DNA from: JBDRGD01 sp043818095
Lineage (GTDB): Bacteria > Chloroflexota > Dehalococcoidia > Dehalococcoidales > RBG-16-60-22
Assembly: GCA_043818095.1 (NCBI GenBank)
Contig: JBDRGD010000080.1
Location: 1 to 13,426 of the forward strand
Length of the DNA stretch: 13,426 nucleotides
Direction: 5' to 3'
The translations under genes and the position numbers were made by a program. Positions 11,162 through 13,426 of the stretch are shown here, piece by piece. Position 1 is the first letter of the stretch; every line of letters starts with the position of its first letter. Under the pieces are notes generated by a model. It had not been told where the DNA came from. It saw nothing but the letters and a program-made list of their open reading frames with translations, and made no database searches.

Positions 11162-13180
11162 TTATTCTTTCGTCAATATCCCTCTAAGGCCGTCCGGGCT
11201 GGTTACCGGCGCCTGACAGGTGAAGTTGTCGCAAACGTAGACGGTGGGTTTTCCGTCAATCATGGGTTTCTCTTCCCGGATAGCCACCTCGCTGAGCGGG
11301 GAGGGTTCCGCAGGGTCCCGGCCCACGACTATCCTGTTGGGGAGCCAGCCGTCGTAGAGAACTTTTCGCAGCGCCTGGGTAGCCTTATCATCAAAACGCC
11401 CCGATACCACGATTTCCCGGCGCGGGGATAGATACAAATCCAGGGCGCAGAGCCATTTGCCGAATCCAAGCGGATGCCGGGTAATCAAATCACTCATCGA
11501 GGTCAGGGCCTTCGTCGCGATTTTCTCCATGTCCTCCCGGCCGGTAATGCGGGCTATCTTGATCAGGGACAGCGTGGCCGATGATGCCCCCGAAGGAACG
11601 GCGTTATCGTAGGCATTACCCGGGCGGACAAACAGGCCCTCCTGCTTTCTCCCCGCGTCGTAGAACCTGCCGGCGGATTCGTCCCAGAAATCATCGATAA
11701 TGATTTCCGCCATTCTGATTGCCTGTCCCAGCCATGCCACGGAGAATGTGGCTTCATGCAGGCTTATCAGCCCGTCGATGACCAGGGCATAGTCGTCAAG
11801 GAAGGCGTCCACCCCGGCCCGGCCATCCTTCCAGGTATGCACCAGATATTGCGCGCCGGTCATCCGTTTCAAGAGGAATTTCCCGTTCTTCACCGCAGCA
11901 TCGGCGTAGTCCCGGCGGTCAAGCATACAGGCTGCCTCAGCGAGGCTGGCCAGCATCAGCCCGTTCCACGAAGCGATTACTTTCTCATCGCGGCCGGGCG
12001 GCACGCGCTGCTCACGCCTGTCCAGCAGGGAAGTCCTGGCTTGTTGTAACGCCCGGGGTAATTCCGCCTCGAGTTCGCCGGTAAGGTGCAGAATATTGCT
12101 GCCCTCGAAGTTGCCACTGGCGGTGACCCCGTAGTAGTCGTTCACCAGATTGCCCGTTTTCCCACCGAGGACCCCGATGATTTCCTCCGGCGTCCACAGA
12201 TAGTATCTGCCCTCCGCGCCTTCACTGTCGGCATCACGGGTGCTGTAAAAACCACCTTCGGGATTGGTCATGTCCTTCAGTATGTAATCCAGGACCTCTT
12301 CGGCGATGCGCCGGAACTCCCGTCTACCGGTCACCACAAATGCCTGCAGGTAGAGTCTACTCAGCAGGGCATTGTCGTACAGCATCTTTTCGAAGTGAGG
12401 TACCAGCCAGATATGGTCGGTAGCATAGCGGTGGAAGCCACCGCCGAGTTGGTCATACAGGCCTCCGGCGGCCATTTTTTCGAGGCTCAGGGTGACCATC
12501 ATGAGCGCGTCCGGGTCCCGGGTCCGGTGGTAATACCGCAGCAGGAATTCGAGGGCCATGGGCTGGGGAAACTTCGGCGCCCCGCCAAAGCCGCCGTTCT
12601 CCCAGTCGAAGTCCGGCTTTAACATGGCGTAGGCCTGGTCCAGTATCGCCACCGATAGCTCCCCGGAGGCACCGCCCGGCACATTCGTCGCCAGGGCCCC
12701 GGCTATCCCCTCTGCCGCCCGGTCAATCTCTCCCCGGCGGTCCCGGTAGGCGCCAGCCACGGTAGACAGGATGCGGGGGAAGCCGGCCAGCCCCTGCCGG
12801 TCTTCCGGCGGGAAGTAAGTGCCTCCGTAGAAGGGCTTGCCGTCCGGCGTCAGGAACACGGTCAACGGCCAGCCGCCGCGGCCGGTCATCGATTGCACTG
12901 CTTCCATGTAGATTGTATCAAGGTCGGGCCGTTCTTCCCGGTCCACCTTGATGTTAATAAACGATTGATTCATCAGTCGGGCTATTTCAGGATTCTCAAA
13001 GCTCTCATGGGCCATCACATGGCACCAGTGACACGCGGAATAGCCGATGCTTAATAGAATGGGCTTATCCTCGTTTTTTGCGCGCCCCAGGGATTCAGCG
13101 CCCCAGGGATACCAGTCTACCGGATTGTGCGCATGCTGGAGCAGGTACGGACTGGTTTCCCCCGCTAAATGATTGGGCAT
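11162..13180 (-). CDS. DUF255 thioredoxin-fold protein (YyaL/SPATA20 family)
   Basis: The 672-residue protein begins with the conserved NHLAGETSPYLLQHAHNPVDW stretch of this family, then GYSACHWCHVM (thioredoxin-type CxxC, Cys50 and Cys53), NIKVDREERPDLD and GGWPLTVFLTPD. The rest resembles an (alpha/alpha)6 barrel as in N-acylglucosamine epimerase-like folds, with GGFGGAPKFPQP and ATDHIWLVPHFEKMLYDNA. Length and layout are normal for the family. Its reaction is not known. The ATG is 6 nt after the stop of the cyclophilin gene, so the two are probably cotranscribed. CHWCH resembles a haem motif but is the family's thioredoxin motif. Confidence 0.92.
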   Translation of the reverse strand: MPNHLAGETSPYLLQHAHNPVDWYPWGAESLGRAKNEDKPILLSIGYSACHWCHVMAHESFENPEIARLMNQSFINIKVDREERPDLDTIYMEAVQSMTGRGGWPLTVFLTPDGKPFYGGTYFPPEDRQGLAGFPRILSTVAGAYRDRRGEIDRAAEGIAGALATNVPGGASGELSVAILDQAYAMLKPDFDWENGGFGGAPKFPQPMALEFLLRYYHRTRDPDALMMVTLSLEKMAAGGLYDQLGGGFHRYATDHIWLVPHFEKMLYDNALLSRLYLQAFVVTGRREFRRIAEEVLDYILKDMTNPEGGFYSTRDADSEGAEGRYYLWTPEEIIGVLGGKTGNLVNDYYGVTASGNFEGSNILHLTGELEAELPRALQQARTSLLDRREQRVPPGRDEKVIASWNGLMLASLAEAACMLDRRDYADAAVKNGKFLLKRMTGAQYLVHTWKDGRAGVDAFLDDYALVIDGLISLHEATFSVAWLGQAIRMAEIIIDDFWDESAGRFYDAGRKQEGLFVRPGNAYDNAVPSGASSATLSLIKIARITGREDMEKIATKALTSMSDLITRHPLGFGKWLCALDLYLSPRREIVVSGRFDDKATQALRKVLYDGWLPNRIVVGRDPAEPSPLSEVAIREEKPMIDGKPTVYVCDNFTCQAPVTSPDGLRGILTKE

Positions 13181-13186
13181 GACTGT

Positions 13187-13426
13187 TTATTTTTCCTCTA
13201 TGGTTATGCGTATGATAGTATCACCATTATTAATTGTTTTAAGTATATTCATGCCATCTACAAGCTGACCAAATACCGAGTGATGATTATCGAGGTGTGG
13301 TTGCGGGGCGTAAGTGATGAAAAACTGTGAGCCATTGGTATTGGGACCAGCGTTGGCCATTGATAATGCCCCGGTGACGTGGGTATGTTTGGTGAATTCA
13401 TCACCAAATTGATAACCGGGGCCGCC
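13187..13426 (-). CDS. Cyclophilin-type peptidyl-prolyl isomerase, C-terminal part (5' end outside window)
   Basis: The last 79 codons of a gene running in from the right edge. The protein contains GALSMANAGPNTNGSQFFIT and LDNHHSVFGQLVDGM, hallmarks of cyclophilins, which catalyse cis-trans isomerisation of Xaa-Pro bonds. It ends in IRITIEEK at a TAA (13187-13189). The N-terminal part, including any signal peptide, is missing, so cellular location is unknown. Codons here are more AT-rich than in the genes to the left. It lies directly upstream of the DUF255 gene. Confidence 0.92.
   Translation of the reverse strand, partial: GGPGYQFGDEFTKHTHVTGALSMANAGPNTNGSQFFITYAPQPHLDNHHSVFGQLVDGMNILKTINNGDTIIRITIEEK

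Noticed and set aside
13017..13031. CHWCH in the DUF255 protein as a haem-c site
   Set aside because: This is the conserved thioredoxin-type CxxC of the family in a protein without signal peptide; haem attachment is unlikely.
1..13426. CRISPR arrays, tRNA, rRNA, insertion sequences
   Set aside because: No regularly spaced repeats with unique spacers, no cloverleaf or rRNA-like stretches and no transposase were seen on reading both strands.

Overview
The window is GC-rich bacterial DNA (about 58-60 % G+C by eye) with tightly packed genes, intrinsic terminators and GTG/TTG starts. The gene types (NrfD-type quinol/cytochrome module, c-type multihaem protein, XRE/DUF3796 pair, GlpX, YchF, DUF255 protein) suit an anaerobic or facultative bacterium. 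I lean towards an uncultured Chloroflexota (Dehalococcoidia-like) lineage, but no marker gene here fixes the taxonomy.

Left part (1-4648). A plus-strand DUF2318-like Cys-rich gene enters from outside the window and ends at 291. It converges on a long minus-strand gene set, read from right to left: a stand-alone receiver-domain protein, a slipin (SPFH/stomatin family), an octahaem c-type cytochrome, a Tat-exported protein with four [4Fe-4S] clusters, an NrfD-family membrane protein and a small two-helix membrane protein. Gaps are 1-42 nt, so this looks like one operon for a membrane electron-transfer complex (quinone pool to or from exported haems). No catalytic subunit is present in the window.

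Middle part (4734-7307). A two-component system on the same strand lies just upstream: a sensor kinase (619 aa) followed by an OmpR/PhoB-type regulator, 11-nt overlap, closed by a clear intrinsic terminator. The kinase carries a CHTCH haem-c attachment motif in its extracytoplasmic sensor domain. Between the regulator and the redox operon sit four exact TTTTCAT boxes in two pairs, 11 bp apart within each pair. That is the spacing expected for an OmpR/PhoB-family operator, and the boxes lie just upstream of the lone receiver gene. The simplest reading is a haem-based redox or ligand sensor that controls its own neighbouring electron-transfer operon. This is the most interesting unit in the window.

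Right part (7443-13426). A DUF3796 membrane protein and a small XRE regulator form a two-gene operon with a strong promoter flanked by 12-bp direct repeats. A divergent promoter drives the ATPase/GTPase gene ychF. A small Cse60-like protein gene and a converging, poorly supported ORF (possibly a decayed gene) follow. Then come glpX (class II fructose-1,6-bisphosphatase) on plus, and on minus a DUF255 thioredoxin-fold protein preceded by the 3' end of a cyclophilin gene cut by the window edge. These look like ordinary housekeeping genes unrelated to the redox locus.
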